Below are positions 26,627 through 34,874 of a stretch of 64,000 nt of DNA, in pieces. The stretch covers positions 2,728,001 to 2,792,000 of the forward strand of contig NZ_CP102293.1 of assembly GCF_025152575.1 (NCBI RefSeq), read 5' to 3'. This DNA comes from Subdoligranulum variabile. Lineage in GTDB: Bacteria; Bacillota; Clostridia; Oscillospirales; Ruminococcaceae. The notes under the pieces are model-generated. The model did not search any database. It saw only the letters and a program-made list of their open reading frames with translations, and was not told the DNA's origin. How positions within the stretch are numbered: the stretch's first letter is position 1; each line of letters starts with the position of its first letter. The translations under genes and the position numbers were made by a program.

Positions 26627-27199
26627 TTACCGGCGGGGTTTGCGTTTGCGCACGCTGTAGCCGAAGGTACCCAGGCGGCGGCCCAGGGCCAGGTAATCCC
26701 CGTGGGAGTAGACGATCAGCCGTGCCTTGTTCAGACAGAGCTTGCCGTCCTCATTCAGCAGGGATTCGTCCACGTCCACGGCCACACATTCGGCCAGGAA
26801 AAGATCATGGCTGCCCAAGGAGATCACCTGGGTGACTTTGCATTCCAGATTGACCGGACTTTCTTCCACCAGCACGGTACCCACTTTGGCGGCGGGCACG
26901 GGGGTCAGTTTCATGGCGGCAAATTTATCCACATCCCGCCCGCTTTTGACACCGCACCAGTCCACGGCGCGCACCAGCGATTCGGTGGGCAAGTTGACGA
27001 CGAACTCGCCGCTCTCCTTGATCAGGTGATGGCTGTAGCGCTCGGGACGCACACTGATGGACAGCATGGGCGGCTGGGTGCAGATGGTGCCGCACCAGCC
27101 CACCGTGATCAGATTCGGCTTATCGGGGCTGCCGCAGCTTACCAGCACCGGCGGTTCGGGGTTGAGCAGGGTGGAACCCTTCCAGACCTGACGGCTCAT
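26627..27199 (-). CDS. Flavin reductase-like FMN-binding protein
   Basis: 190 residues of the flavoredoxin / flavin reductase family. PPVLVSCGSPDKPNLITVGW and PPMLSISVRPERYSHHLI are the FMN-contact segments of this split-barrel fold. It should bind FMN and use or pass on electrons from NAD(P)H or a ferredoxin-like donor; the partner is unknown. Its ATG overlaps the stop of the upstream glycosyltransferase (ATGA), so the two are translated together, although no functional link is obvious. Confidence 0.87.
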   Translation of the reverse strand: MSRQVWKGSTLLNPEPPVLVSCGSPDKPNLITVGWCGTICTQPPMLSISVRPERYSHHLIKESGEFVVNLPTESLVRAVDWCGVKSGRDVDKFAAMKLTPVPAAKVGTVLVEESPVNLECKVTQVISLGSHDLFLAECVAVDVDESLLNEDGKLCLNKARLIVYSHGDYLALGRRLGTFGYSVRKRKPRR

Positions 27200-28182
27200 G
27201 CATCTTCCTCCTTGCTGCGTGTAAAATTGGGGGTCGTCTCACTGATGATGTAACGCGGACGGCGCTTGGTTTCCATATAGATTTTGCCGATGTATTCGCC
27301 GATGACACCCAGGCAGATCAGCTGTACACCGGACACAAAGCAGATAATGCTGGTCATGCTGGCCCAGCCGGACACCGTCATGCCGAGAGCCGCCTCCACC
27401 ACAGCCCACAGCACGCCGATAAAGCTGATCAGAGCTACCAGCACCCCGAAGCCGGTGATGAAACGGATGGGCTTGATGGACAGACTTGTGATGCCGTCAA
27501 AGGCCAGGGAAAGCATCTTGGACAGGGGATAATGGCTTTCTCCGGCGAGGCGCTCGTGACGTTCGTAGGTCACGCAGGTGGATTTGAAGCCGACCAGCGG
27601 CACCATGCCGCGCAGAAACAGATTGACCTCTTTGAACCGGGCAAATTCCTGCAGCACACGGGCGCTCATCAGGCGGTAGTCCGCGTGATTGAAAACCACC
27701 TCGGCGCCCATCGCGTTGAGCAGTTTGTAGAAACTTTCCGCGGTGAAACGCTTGAAGAAAGTATCGGTATCGCGTTTGCTGCGTACGCCGTAGACGACGT
27801 CACAGCCGTCGCGGTAGGCATCCACCATCCCATCCATGGCGTTGATGTCGTCCTGCCCATCACAATCGATGGAAATCGTGATGTCACAGCGGTCCTTGGC
27901 TTCCATCAGACCGGCCAGCACGGCATTCTGGTGGCCTCGGTTGCGGCTCTGGCAGATCCCTACATAGTGCGGGTCGGAGGCGGCTAGCTCATGGATGATG
28001 GCCCAGGTGCGGTCCTTGGAACCGTCGTTCACGAAGAGCACCCGGCTGTCGGAACTGATCTTGCCGGCAGCCGCCAGGTCGGTGATTTTTTTCAGAAACT
28101 GCGGTGCCGTGAGGGGGAGCACTTCCTGCTCGTTGTAGCAGGGAATCACGATATAGAGAACAGGTGTTTGACGGTTTTCCAT
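27196..28182 (-). CDS. GT2 glycosyltransferase with C-terminal membrane anchor
   Basis: 328 residues using the ATG at 28182, ten bases after GAGG; an ATG three codons earlier touches that site. GT-A fold with VIPCYNEQE near the start, VNDGSKDRT, and DCDGQDD as the DxD metal motif. Two membrane helices follow (about 235-260 and 270-295), then a basic tail. This is the layout of DPM1/GtrB-like enzymes that put a sugar on undecaprenyl phosphate. The acceptor is inferred from the family only. Confidence 0.88.
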   Translation of the reverse strand: MENRQTPVLYIVIPCYNEQEVLPLTAPQFLKKITDLAAAGKISSDSRVLFVNDGSKDRTWAIIHELAASDPHYVGICQSRNRGHQNAVLAGLMEAKDRCDITISIDCDGQDDINAMDGMVDAYRDGCDVVYGVRSKRDTDTFFKRFTAESFYKLLNAMGAEVVFNHADYRLMSARVLQEFARFKEVNLFLRGMVPLVGFKSTCVTYERHERLAGESHYPLSKMLSLAFDGITSLSIKPIRFITGFGVLVALISFIGVLWAVVEAALGMTVSGWASMTSIICFVSGVQLICLGVIGEYIGKIYMETKRRPRYIISETTPNFTRSKEEDA

Positions 28183-28306
28183 AGCAATCATACCTCGGTC
28201 GGAAGAGTCGTCGCGGACGCTCTGGCAAGTGGTCTTCCCTGTGGTACGGGAGCATCCACCTGCGTAGCAAATGAAAACGATTCAGGAATGTAATGTAAAC
28301 GCATCC

Positions 28307-28336
28307 ATTATAACATAGAACGGTCTGGAACTTCAA
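28307..28336 (-). promoter_or_regulatory. Promoter of the GT2-flavin reductase operon
   Basis: Minus strand TTGAAG (complement of 28331-28336), 18 bases, perfect TATAAT (complement of 28307-28312). The leader before the GT2 start is about 120 bases. Confidence 0.6.
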
Positions 28337-29029
28337 TCATTGCACCATGGAACGCAGCCGGTTAGGCGCCAACAATTTGAAGCTGCGCCGGAACAGCTCG
28401 ATCAGTCCCTCCTCCTGCATACGGCCCAGTTCCCTGCACAGGGCGCTGCGGTCGCAGTTCAGATAGGAGGCCAGCTCCGCCCGGGTCAGCGGCGTGTCAA
28501 AGGTGTCTGCACCGGCTTCCTCCCGCTGCTCCAGCAGCCACAGGCAGATGCGTCCGCGCAGACTCTTGCAGCACAGCAGTTCCAGGCGGCGGTCCAACGC
28601 AAAGTATTTGCTGCTGATGGTCTGGAGCCAATTGTGCAGCAGCTGCAGATGAGCCGGATGCAGCGCACCGCAGGGGCGCAGCAGGGCCTCGCAGGGGAGG
28701 TACAGAACCAGGCAGGGGGCCGCTGCCGTTACGTTGACGGGACTCTTGCTCTGCCCGCCGGCCAGTACATCGGCAAAAACGCCGCCCGGCCCCATGCGGG
28801 CCATGACTACTGCCGTGCCGTCGGGCATGGGCTTGGCCGCCACGATTTCGCCCTCCAGCACGATGCCCACTTCCCGGGTCGGATATCCGGCCATCAGCAG
28901 CAGCTCGCCGCGATCATACCGGCGCATGTGGGGGGCAAAACAGGTCATCAGTGTTTCCAGGTCCCGGTCTGGCATGCCCTGCAGTAAACTGGTGCGGCGC
29001 AGCACCTCATAATAAGGGGTATAGTCCAT
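28337..29029 (-). CDS. Crp/Fnr family transcription regulator
   Basis: 230 residues from the ATG at 29029, after GAGG. The N-terminal cyclic-nucleotide-type beta barrel (about 20-130) is followed by a long helix and a winged helix with recognition segment LTRAELASYLNCDRSALCRELGRM. No Fnr-type cysteine cluster is seen at the N-terminus, so the signal is unknown. It is divergent from a NitT/TauT-like ABC operon, and a perfect dyad lies between them. It probably controls that operon. Confidence 0.88.
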   Translation of the reverse strand: MDYTPYYEVLRRTSLLQGMPDRDLETLMTCFAPHMRRYDRGELLLMAGYPTREVGIVLEGEIVAAKPMPDGTAVVMARMGPGGVFADVLAGGQSKSPVNVTAAAPCLVLYLPCEALLRPCGALHPAHLQLLHNWLQTISSKYFALDRRLELLCCKSLRGRICLWLLEQREEAGADTFDTPLTRAELASYLNCDRSALCRELGRMQEEGLIELFRRSFKLLAPNRLRSMVQ

Positions 29030-29047
29030 ACACAACCTCACAAGAGA

Positions 29048-29065
29048 CTGTTGCCAAGGCAACAG
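29048..29065. promoter_or_regulatory. Predicted Crp/Fnr-family operator
   Basis: CTGTTGCC-AA-GGCAACAG, a perfect 8-base dyad in the divergent region. Its centre (29056.5) lies about 41 bases upstream of the likely start if the TATAGT at 29086-29091 is the -10 box, the distance expected for class II activation. It also sits just upstream of the regulator's own gene. Confidence 0.6.
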
Positions 29066-29085
29066 ACAATTTTTTAACATTATAG

Positions 29086-29091
29086 TATAGT
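29086..29091 (+). promoter_or_regulatory. -10 box of the NitT/TauT-like ABC operon
   Basis: TATAGT at 29086-29091, overlapping a second TATAGT at 29081-29086. No good -35 box is present, which fits activator dependence. Confidence 0.5.
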
Positions 29092-29124
29092 GAGGCCGCA
29101 AATGCAATAAGGAGGAATGGCATT

Positions 29125-30168
29125 ATGAATTTCAAGCGTATCTGGGCGACCGTTACGGCGGCGGCCCTGTGTGTTTCCCTGGCGGGCTGCGGGGCGGCTT
29201 CGTCCACGGCTTCTTCTGAGGCTGCTACGGCGGAGTCTGCACCGGCATCCTCTGCGGTGGCGGAAGCGACCGCCAGCCCGGAAACCGCAGCGGAGGGGCT
29301 GCGTGTGGCCGGCCTGAAAGGCCCCACCACCATGGGCCTTGTCAACCTGATGGAGAGCGATGACGGTGCCAACTACACCTTTACGATGTACGGCGCGGCA
29401 GACGAGATCGTGCCGCTGCTGGTCAAAGGGGATCTGGATGCGGCGGCTATCCCGGCCAATCTGGCGGCGACCCTCTACCAGAAGACCAGCGGTCAGGTGG
29501 AAGTGGCCTGCGTCAACACGCTGGGTGTTCTCTACATTGTGGAAAACGGTGATACCATCCAGTCGGTGGCTGACCTCAAGGGCCAGACCATTGTGACCAC
29601 CGGCAAGGGCACCACGCCGGAGTACGTGCTGCGCTATGTGCTGAGCGAGAACGGTATTGATCCGGACAACGACGTCACCATCGAGTACTGCAGCGAATCC
29701 ACCGAAGCATTGAGCAAGGTCCAGGCCGGGGAGGCAACCATTGCCATGCTGCCTCAGCCTTTCGTGACCAGCGCGCTGTCTCAGGTCGAGGGCCTGCGTG
29801 TGGCGTTGGATATGAATGAGGAATGGCAGAAGGTTGCCGGTTCCCAGCTGGTCACCGGTGTGCTGGTGGTCCGCAAGGATGCGGTGGAAGCCGATCCCGA
29901 TGCATTCGAGGAGTTCCTGAACGGTTATGCGGCCAGTGTGGAGGCGGCCAACACCGATCTGGAAGGCACGGCAGCCCTCTGTGAAAGCTATGGCATCGTG
30001 GCCAAGGCGGCACTGGCCCAGAAGGCACTGCCGGAGTGCAACATTGTCTTTGAGCGCGGCGAACAGATGAAGACCGATCTGGTCAACTACTTCCAGGTCC
30101 TTTACGACGCCGATCCCACCAGTGTGGGCGGCGCTATGCCGGCCGACGATTTCTACTATGGCGTCTAA
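29125..30168 (+). CDS. NitT/TauT-type ABC substrate-binding lipoprotein
   Basis: 347 residues after AAGGAGG. Signal with LAGC lipobox (Cys22), then a Ser/Ala/Glu linker, then a two-lobed binding domain (LKGPTTMGLVNLM near the start; LKGQTIVTTGKGTTPEYVLRY in the hinge region). This domain class serves transporters of alkanesulfonates, taurine, nitrate or thiamine precursors. The ligand is not clear. Head of a three-gene transporter operon. Confidence 0.88.
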   Translation: MNFKRIWATVTAAALCVSLAGCGAASSTASSEAATAESAPASSAVAEATASPETAAEGLRVAGLKGPTTMGLVNLMESDDGANYTFTMYGAADEIVPLLVKGDLDAAAIPANLAATLYQKTSGQVEVACVNTLGVLYIVENGDTIQSVADLKGQTIVTTGKGTTPEYVLRYVLSENGIDPDNDVTIEYCSESTEALSKVQAGEATIAMLPQPFVTSALSQVEGLRVALDMNEEWQKVAGSQLVTGVLVVRKDAVEADPDAFEEFLNGYAASVEAANTDLEGTAALCESYGIVAKAALAQKALPECNIVFERGEQMKTDLVNYFQVLYDADPTSVGGAMPADDFYYGV

Positions 30169-30919
30169 GTACCGGGAATGTCTGATCGCTATTGTAGCCT
30201 GGGTCATCGTTTGGCAGATCGCCGCGGTGACACTGGGCCACGGTGGACTGTTCCTGGCTACCCCGCTGCAGACGCTGCGGGCGCTGGGGCTTTTGCTCCC
30301 GACATCCGCTTTCTGGCACCGTATTGCTTTCAGTGCGTTGCGCATTGTGGCCGGTTTTGTGCTGGCTGTGGTGGGCGGTCTGGTGCTGGGAGCGGCAGGC
30401 GCCCGATGGCATGCCGTGCGGGTCTTTGTGGATCCTGTGATGCAGCTCATCCGCGCTATGCCGGTGGCAAGCTTTGTCATTCTGGCGCTGTTGTGGGTCA
30501 GCGGCAGCAATCTTTCGGTAATTGTCAGCTTCACCCATGTGCTGCCGGTGGTCTACGCCGGTGTGTTGGCGGGAATAGCCGATACAGACCCCCAGCTTCT
30601 GGAAATGGCACGGGTCTACCGATTGCCCTGGATGGCGCGGCTGCGCTATATCTGGCTGCCGGGAATCTTCCCGTCTTTCAGTGAAAGCTGCATCGCGGCC
30701 ATGGGGATGTGCTGGAAAAGCGGTGTTTCGGCCGAGGTCATCGGTTTGCCGGATCATTCGGTGGGGGACGCACTGTATCGCGCCAAGATCACCCTCTCCA
30801 CGCCTGACGTTTTTGCCTGGACACTGGTGATCGTGCTGCTGTCGGCGTTGTTGTCGGCGGTGGCGGCCCGGCTGCTGCGTGCGGCCAAAGTGCGGCTTTG
30901 CGGGGAGGTGACGGCATGA
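30158..30919 (+). CDS. ABC transporter permease, NitT/TauT type
   Basis: 253 residues from an ATG that overlaps the binding-protein gene by eleven bases. About six membrane helices. The cytoplasmic EAA loop, which contacts the ATPase, appears as LLEMARVYRLPWMARLRYIWLPGIFPS. One permease gene, so it should form a homodimer. The stop overlaps the ATPase start (ATGA). Confidence 0.88.
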   Translation: MASKYRECLIAIVAWVIVWQIAAVTLGHGGLFLATPLQTLRALGLLLPTSAFWHRIAFSALRIVAGFVLAVVGGLVLGAAGARWHAVRVFVDPVMQLIRAMPVASFVILALLWVSGSNLSVIVSFTHVLPVVYAGVLAGIADTDPQLLEMARVYRLPWMARLRYIWLPGIFPSFSESCIAAMGMCWKSGVSAEVIGLPDHSVGDALYRAKITLSTPDVFAWTLVIVLLSALLSAVAARLLRAAKVRLCGEVTA

Positions 30920-31485
30920 GCATCATCATGGACGACCTCTGTAAGCGTTTCGGAGAAAAGACCGTCCTCGATCACTTCAGCTGGACGGTGAACCGCCCGA
31001 TGGTGCTCATGGGACCTTCCGGTTGTGGCAAAACTACACTACTGCGCATCCTGCTGGGATTGGAACGCTTGGATTCCGGGACTGTTACGGGAGCGGAAAC
31101 ACCGGCGGCGGTGTTTCAGGAAGACCGGCTTTGCCCGCAGCTGACGGCAGGGGACAATCTTGTCCTGACGGGCCATGGTCTGACGCTGCGGGAAGCCGAG
31201 ACGGAGCTGCGAACGCTGGGGTTCGCTGAAAGCGACCTGAAGCTGCCGGCCTGCCGGCTGTCCGGCGGACAGAAACGCCGGGCTGCCCTGCTGCGGGCGC
31301 TGCTCTGCAAGGACGCGAAGACCTTGCTGATGGACGAACCTTTCACCGGGATGGACGCCGAACTGGTGGTTCAGGCGGCGGCTGTCACGGTGCGTCTGGC
31401 GGGAGCGCGGCCGGTGATCCTTGTCACCCATGATGCGGCGGCCGCCGAAATGCTGGGCTGGCCGGTGCGGCACTTTGAGGAATAA
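30916..31485 (+). CDS. ABC transporter ATPase, NitT/TauT type
   Basis: 189 residues, shorter than the usual 230-260. Walker A GPSGCGKTT (about 34-42), Q-loop FQED, signature LSGGQKRRAALLRALL, Walker B LLMDEPF, and a switch His in VTHD are all present. The C-terminal part after the switch is very short. It starts at 30916, after GGGGAGG. Last gene of the transporter operon. Confidence 0.9.
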   Translation: MSIIMDDLCKRFGEKTVLDHFSWTVNRPMVLMGPSGCGKTTLLRILLGLERLDSGTVTGAETPAAVFQEDRLCPQLTAGDNLVLTGHGLTLREAETELRTLGFAESDLKLPACRLSGGQKRRAALLRALLCKDAKTLLMDEPFTGMDAELVVQAAAVTVRLAGARPVILVTHDAAAAEMLGWPVRHFEE

Positions 31486-31489
31486 AACC

Positions 31490-31532
31490 AACAAAACGGA
31501 GACACCCTGATGGTGGGTGCCTCCGTTTTGTT
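31490..31532. terminator. Bidirectional terminator between the ABC operon and hemW
   Basis: AACAAAACGGAG (31490-31501) and CTCCGTTTTGTT (31521-31532). T-rich runs end both strands; the hemW stop codon lies in the right arm. Confidence 0.8.
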
Positions 31533-32601
31533 ATATAAGGGCTTCCAGGATGGCGTTCTGTACGATCATGCCGGAGGGGGTAAGCCGCAGGCGGCTGCCG
31601 TCAAACAAGGCATAGCCGCTGGCCACGCAATGGCGCAGAAATGCCATCTGGGCTTTGGTGAAATGTCCGCCCCATTGGGCATACTCGTCCAGATCCAGCC
31701 CGCGGTTCAGCCGCAGCTGCATGAGCAGAAAGTCTTCGGCATCGCATTGTCCTTCTTCCTGTTCCACGGCACGGCCGTCTAGGAAAGACTGCACATCGTC
31801 GGGCCAATAACGGCGCACATTCTGGATGCAACTGTGGGCTGCCGGTCCCACGCCCCGGTAATCCCGGCAGTTCCAGTACAGAAGATTGTGCCGCCCCTCA
31901 TGGCCGGGCCGGGAGAAGTTGCTGATCTCGTATTGCTGGTAACCGGCTTCGGCCAGCCGTTTTACCGCATATAGATAAAAGTCGGCGGCCTCGTCAGGGC
32001 CGGGCAGACCGTCGGGAGGGAATTTCGCAAAGGCGGTGCCGGGTTCAATCTTCAGGAGGTAGGCGGAAATGTGGGTACAGCCGCCTTGCTGCAAAAGGTC
32101 CAGCGTGGCATCGAATTCGGCGTTGGAATAGTTGGGGAGGGCCAGCATGATGTCGCCGCAGATCTCGGGAAAACCGGCCTGCCGTGCCCATTGCAGCGCT
32201 TCGGCGGCTCCGGCCGCGGTGTGGGTGCGCCCCAGACGCTTCAGTTGGACATCATCGGCGCTCTGAACGCCGAAACTGATACGGGTCACCCCGGCGGCCC
32301 GGAAACCCTGCAGGGACTGCGGCGTTACGGCATCCGGGTTGGCTTCCAGGGTGATTTCGGAACCCGGCAGCGGATTGACAGCCTGGATTAGGATGGAAAC
32401 CTGGGCAGGGGAGAGCAGGGCCGGTGTACCGCCGCCGAAATAAAGGGTGTCGGGACGGCGGCGGTTTTTCTCTAACTCCCGCAGCAGGGCATCCACATAG
32501 GGCTGGGGGACGCCGAGGGCGCCCGGTGCCGAGTAGAAATCGCAGTAGCGGCACTTGGATTTGCAGTAGGGAATGTGCAGATAGATACCAAAAGAATCCA
32601 T
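31531..32601 (-). CDS. hemW: Radical SAM protein HemW
   Basis: 356 residues from the ATG at 32601. The cluster motif CKSKCRYC (CxxxCxxC) lies within HIPYCKSKCRYCDFYS, followed by YFGGGTPALL. HemW proteins, formerly called oxygen-independent coproporphyrinogen oxidases, are heme chaperones without the fourth cysteine of HemN, which agrees with this protein. The C-terminal HemN-like domain is present. It converges with the ABC operon and diverges from the BI-1 gene. Confidence 0.92.
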   Translation of the reverse strand: MDSFGIYLHIPYCKSKCRYCDFYSAPGALGVPQPYVDALLRELEKNRRRPDTLYFGGGTPALLSPAQVSILIQAVNPLPGSEITLEANPDAVTPQSLQGFRAAGVTRISFGVQSADDVQLKRLGRTHTAAGAAEALQWARQAGFPEICGDIMLALPNYSNAEFDATLDLLQQGGCTHISAYLLKIEPGTAFAKFPPDGLPGPDEAADFYLYAVKRLAEAGYQQYEISNFSRPGHEGRHNLLYWNCRDYRGVGPAAHSCIQNVRRYWPDDVQSFLDGRAVEQEEGQCDAEDFLLMQLRLNRGLDLDEYAQWGGHFTKAQMAFLRHCVASGYALFDGSRLRLTPSGMIVQNAILEALI

Positions 32602-32681
32602 TCTTGACTTTTTTCCTTTTCTATAGGATACTGTTAACAGGTCCTTCATAAATTTGTGATGGTTTTCACATCTTTTATGGC

Positions 32682-32687
32682 TATAAT
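32682..32687 (+). promoter_or_regulatory. -10 box of the BI-1 gene
   Basis: A perfect TATAAT 27 bases before the start codon. No clear -35 box at the usual spacing (TTGTGA is 22 bases upstream). Confidence 0.45.
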
Positions 32688-32713
32688 ACCGTATTAAGAA
32701 AGGGGAATCAACC

Positions 32714-33430
32714 ATGTACCAAAATTACAATGACATTTCTTATGCGGAAAGCCCGTTTGGCACGCTAAGTCAGTATATGACCAAAACTTTCGGCTGGATG
32801 TTCGCCGGTTTGCTGGTGACCTTTGCCGTCGGCATCGGTACCGTGACCAGCGGTCTGGTCTGGCTGTTTGCCTCCACCGGCCTGATCTTCCTTACCGCTA
32901 TTGCCGAACTGGTGATGGTGTTCGTGCTCTCGGCCCGGATTACCCATATCCAGCCCGGTACCGCTACCGGTCTGTTCTTCGGCTATGCCGTGCTCAACGG
33001 CGTCAATCTTTCCACCATCTTCCTGGTGTACGATGTGGGCAGCCTGGTGCTGGCCTTCCTGGTGGGCGCCGTCTATTTCGGGGTCATGGCCGTCTACGGT
33101 GCGACCACCCGGCGTGATCTCACCGGCTGGGGGCCGAAGCTGTTTGCCGGTCTGATCGCCATGCTGGTCTGCTCCCTGGTAGGCAGCCTGTTCAGCCTGT
33201 TCGGCGTGCGCTTCGGCCTGATGGACCTGGTACTCTGCGCCATCGGTCTTCTGATCTTCATGGGGCTGACTGCCTATGATACCCAGATGCTCAAGCATCA
33301 TTACGCCTACTTCGGCGGGGATGCGGCGATGCTGCACAAGGCTTCCATCATCGGTGCGCTGAATCTGTATCTGGATTTCATCAACATTTTCCTGTATATC
33401 CTGCGCATGGTCGGTCGCCGCAACGACTGA
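32714..33430 (+). CDS. Bax inhibitor-1 (BI-1/YccA) family membrane protein
   Basis: 238 residues after AAGGGGAA. Seven hydrophobic helices, with the family end YDTQMLKHHY and a C-terminal LYLDFINIFLYILRMVGRRND. Bacterial members act as pH-sensitive calcium leak channels or as FtsH modulators (YccA). Its role here is not known. Single-gene unit with a terminator. Confidence 0.9.
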   Translation: MYQNYNDISYAESPFGTLSQYMTKTFGWMFAGLLVTFAVGIGTVTSGLVWLFASTGLIFLTAIAELVMVFVLSARITHIQPGTATGLFFGYAVLNGVNLSTIFLVYDVGSLVLAFLVGAVYFGVMAVYGATTRRDLTGWGPKLFAGLIAMLVCSLVGSLFSLFGVRFGLMDLVLCAIGLLIFMGLTAYDTQMLKHHYAYFGGDAAMLHKASIIGALNLYLDFINIFLYILRMVGRRND

Positions 33431-33440
33431 TCTGCCGGAA

Positions 33441-33467
33441 AGGGAGGGCCTGCGGGCCCTCCTTTTT
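33441..33467 (+). terminator. Terminator of the BI-1 gene
   Basis: GGAGGGCC, loop TGC, GGGCCCTCC, TTTTT. Confidence 0.85.
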
Positions 33468-33481
33468 GCGTCGTGCCAGCC

Positions 33482-33510
33482 TTGACAAATTCCGGCGGGC
33501 TGGCTATACT
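33482..33510 (+). promoter_or_regulatory. Promoter of the pheST operon
   Basis: TTGACA (33482-33487), 17 bases, TATACT (33505-33510). Confidence 0.85.
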
Positions 33511-33534
33511 AATATTCGTATTGAAAAAACACGC

Positions 33535-33805
33535 TGACGGAGAAAGTACGTGCGGGGTCTTGGGACCAGAGAGGGCGGTCATCGGCTGTAAGCCGCCTGC
33601 GAAGCACCCGCACCGAAGTTCGCTCCCGAGTGGTGCGCGGGAACAGCTGCCCCAGGGCAGTCCAGTAGTGCGCAACGGTCCTGCACCGTTACCGGCAGAC
33701 AAAGAGTGCCGCATCCCAGGATGCGGAACACGGGTGGTACCGCGGAGTTTTGGAACGTCAAGGCTTCGTCCCTGAGCAAATCCAGGGACGAGGCCTTTTT
33801 TGTAT
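33535..33805 (+). promoter_or_regulatory. T-box leader controlling pheST
   Basis: Between the promoter and pheS lies a T-box RNA. AGAGAGGGCGG and GCTGTAAGCC belong to stem I. The antiterminator T-box sequence GGGTGGTACCGCGG is at 33732-33745. A terminator (33761-33802) has arms AGGCTTCGTCCCTG and CAGGGACGAGGCCT followed by TTTTTT. A TTC at 33619-33621 in the 3' half of stem I is the likely phenylalanine specifier. Uncharged tRNA-Phe should stabilise the antiterminator and allow pheS and pheT to be made. Confidence 0.9.
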
Positions 33806-33835
33806 GCCCCGCCCCGTACAGAGCAGAGGTGCACT

Positions 33836-34858
33836 ATGGAAGAAAAAATCAAGGAATTGCGCGCCGCCATCGAGCAGGCGGGCGCGGCCGTCGCCAATGA
33901 GGCGGAACTGTCGGAGTTCTGGCAGAAGTTTCTGAGCAAGAATGGTGCGGTGGCCGGTCTCACCAAGGCGCTGCGCGACGTGCCCAAGGAAGACCGTCCT
34001 GCCATGGGCAAGACCATCAACGAGTTCAAGAACTGGGCAGAGGGGCAGTACCAGGCGCTGTCTGCCCAGGTGGAGAAGGCAGCATTGGCCGCCCGCAATG
34101 CGGCGGAAACGGTGGACATCACGCTGCCGGCCAAGACCCGCACCACCGGCAATCTGCATCCCATCACCCTCGTCAAGAACGAGATCGTGGATGTTTTCTC
34201 CGGCATGGGCTTTGAAATCTACGAGGGCCCTGAAATCGAGGACGATGACCACAATTTCACCCGCCTGAACGTGCCGAAGAACCATCCGGCCCGCGACATG
34301 CAGGATACCTTCTATGTGGCCGACGACATCGTGCTGCGTACCCAGACCAGCGGCGGCCAGATCCGTGTCATGGATATGGAAAAGCCGCCCATCAAGGTGC
34401 TGGTGCCCGGCCGTGTGTTCCGTTCGGATTCCGACGCCACCCACAGTCCCATGTTCCATCAGATGGAAGGTCTGGTCGTGGATAAGGGCATCACCCTGTG
34501 CGACTTGCAGGGCATGCTGGACAAGTTTGTCCAGGCGCTGTTCGGACCCGAGGTCAAGACCCGGCTGCGTCCGTCCTACTTCCCCTTCACCGAACCCAGC
34601 GTGGAGGTGGATGTTTCCTGCTTTGAGTGCGGCGGCAAGGGCTGCTCGCTGTGCAAGCACACCGGCTGGATCGAGGTCCTGGGCGCCGGCGTGGTGCATC
34701 ACAGCGTGCTGGAGAACTGCGGCATCGATCCGAAGGTCTATTCCGGCTTTGCTTTCGGCATCGGCATTGAGCGTATTGCCATGCTCAAGTACGGCATCAA
34801 CAACATCGGCCTGATGTTTGAAAACGATCTGCGTTTCCTGAAGCAGTTCGAAGATTGA
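33836..34858 (+). CDS. pheS: Phenylalanyl-tRNA synthetase alpha subunit
   Basis: 340 residues from the ATG after AGAGGTG. An N-terminal coiled coil (1-90) precedes a class II catalytic core with [12 protein letters not shown] (motif 2 region), [16 protein letters not shown] and a C-terminal [10 protein letters not shown] (motif 3). The Cys-rich loop [17 protein letters not shown] is present in most bacterial PheS. It charges tRNA-Phe as an alpha2-beta2 enzyme with PheT, encoded 16 bases downstream. Confidence 0.97.
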   Translation: MEEKIKELRAAIEQAGAAVANEAELSEFWQKFLSKNGAVAGLTKALRDVPKEDRPAMGKTINEFKNWAEGQYQALSAQVEKAALAARNAAETVDITLPAKTRTTGNLHPITLVKNEIVDVFSGMGFEIYEGPEIEDDDHNFTRLNVPKNHPARDMQDTFYVADDIVLRTQTSGGQIRVMDMEKPPIKVLVPGRVFRSDSDATHSPMFHQMEGLVVDKGITLCDLQGMLDKFVQALFGPEVKTRLRPSYFPFTEPSVEVDVSCFECGGKGCSLCKHTGWIEVLGAGVVHHSVLENCGIDPKVYSGFAFGIGIERIAMLKYGINNIGLMFENDLRFLKQFED

Positions 34859-34874
34859 GAGGGGGAAGTCTGGA

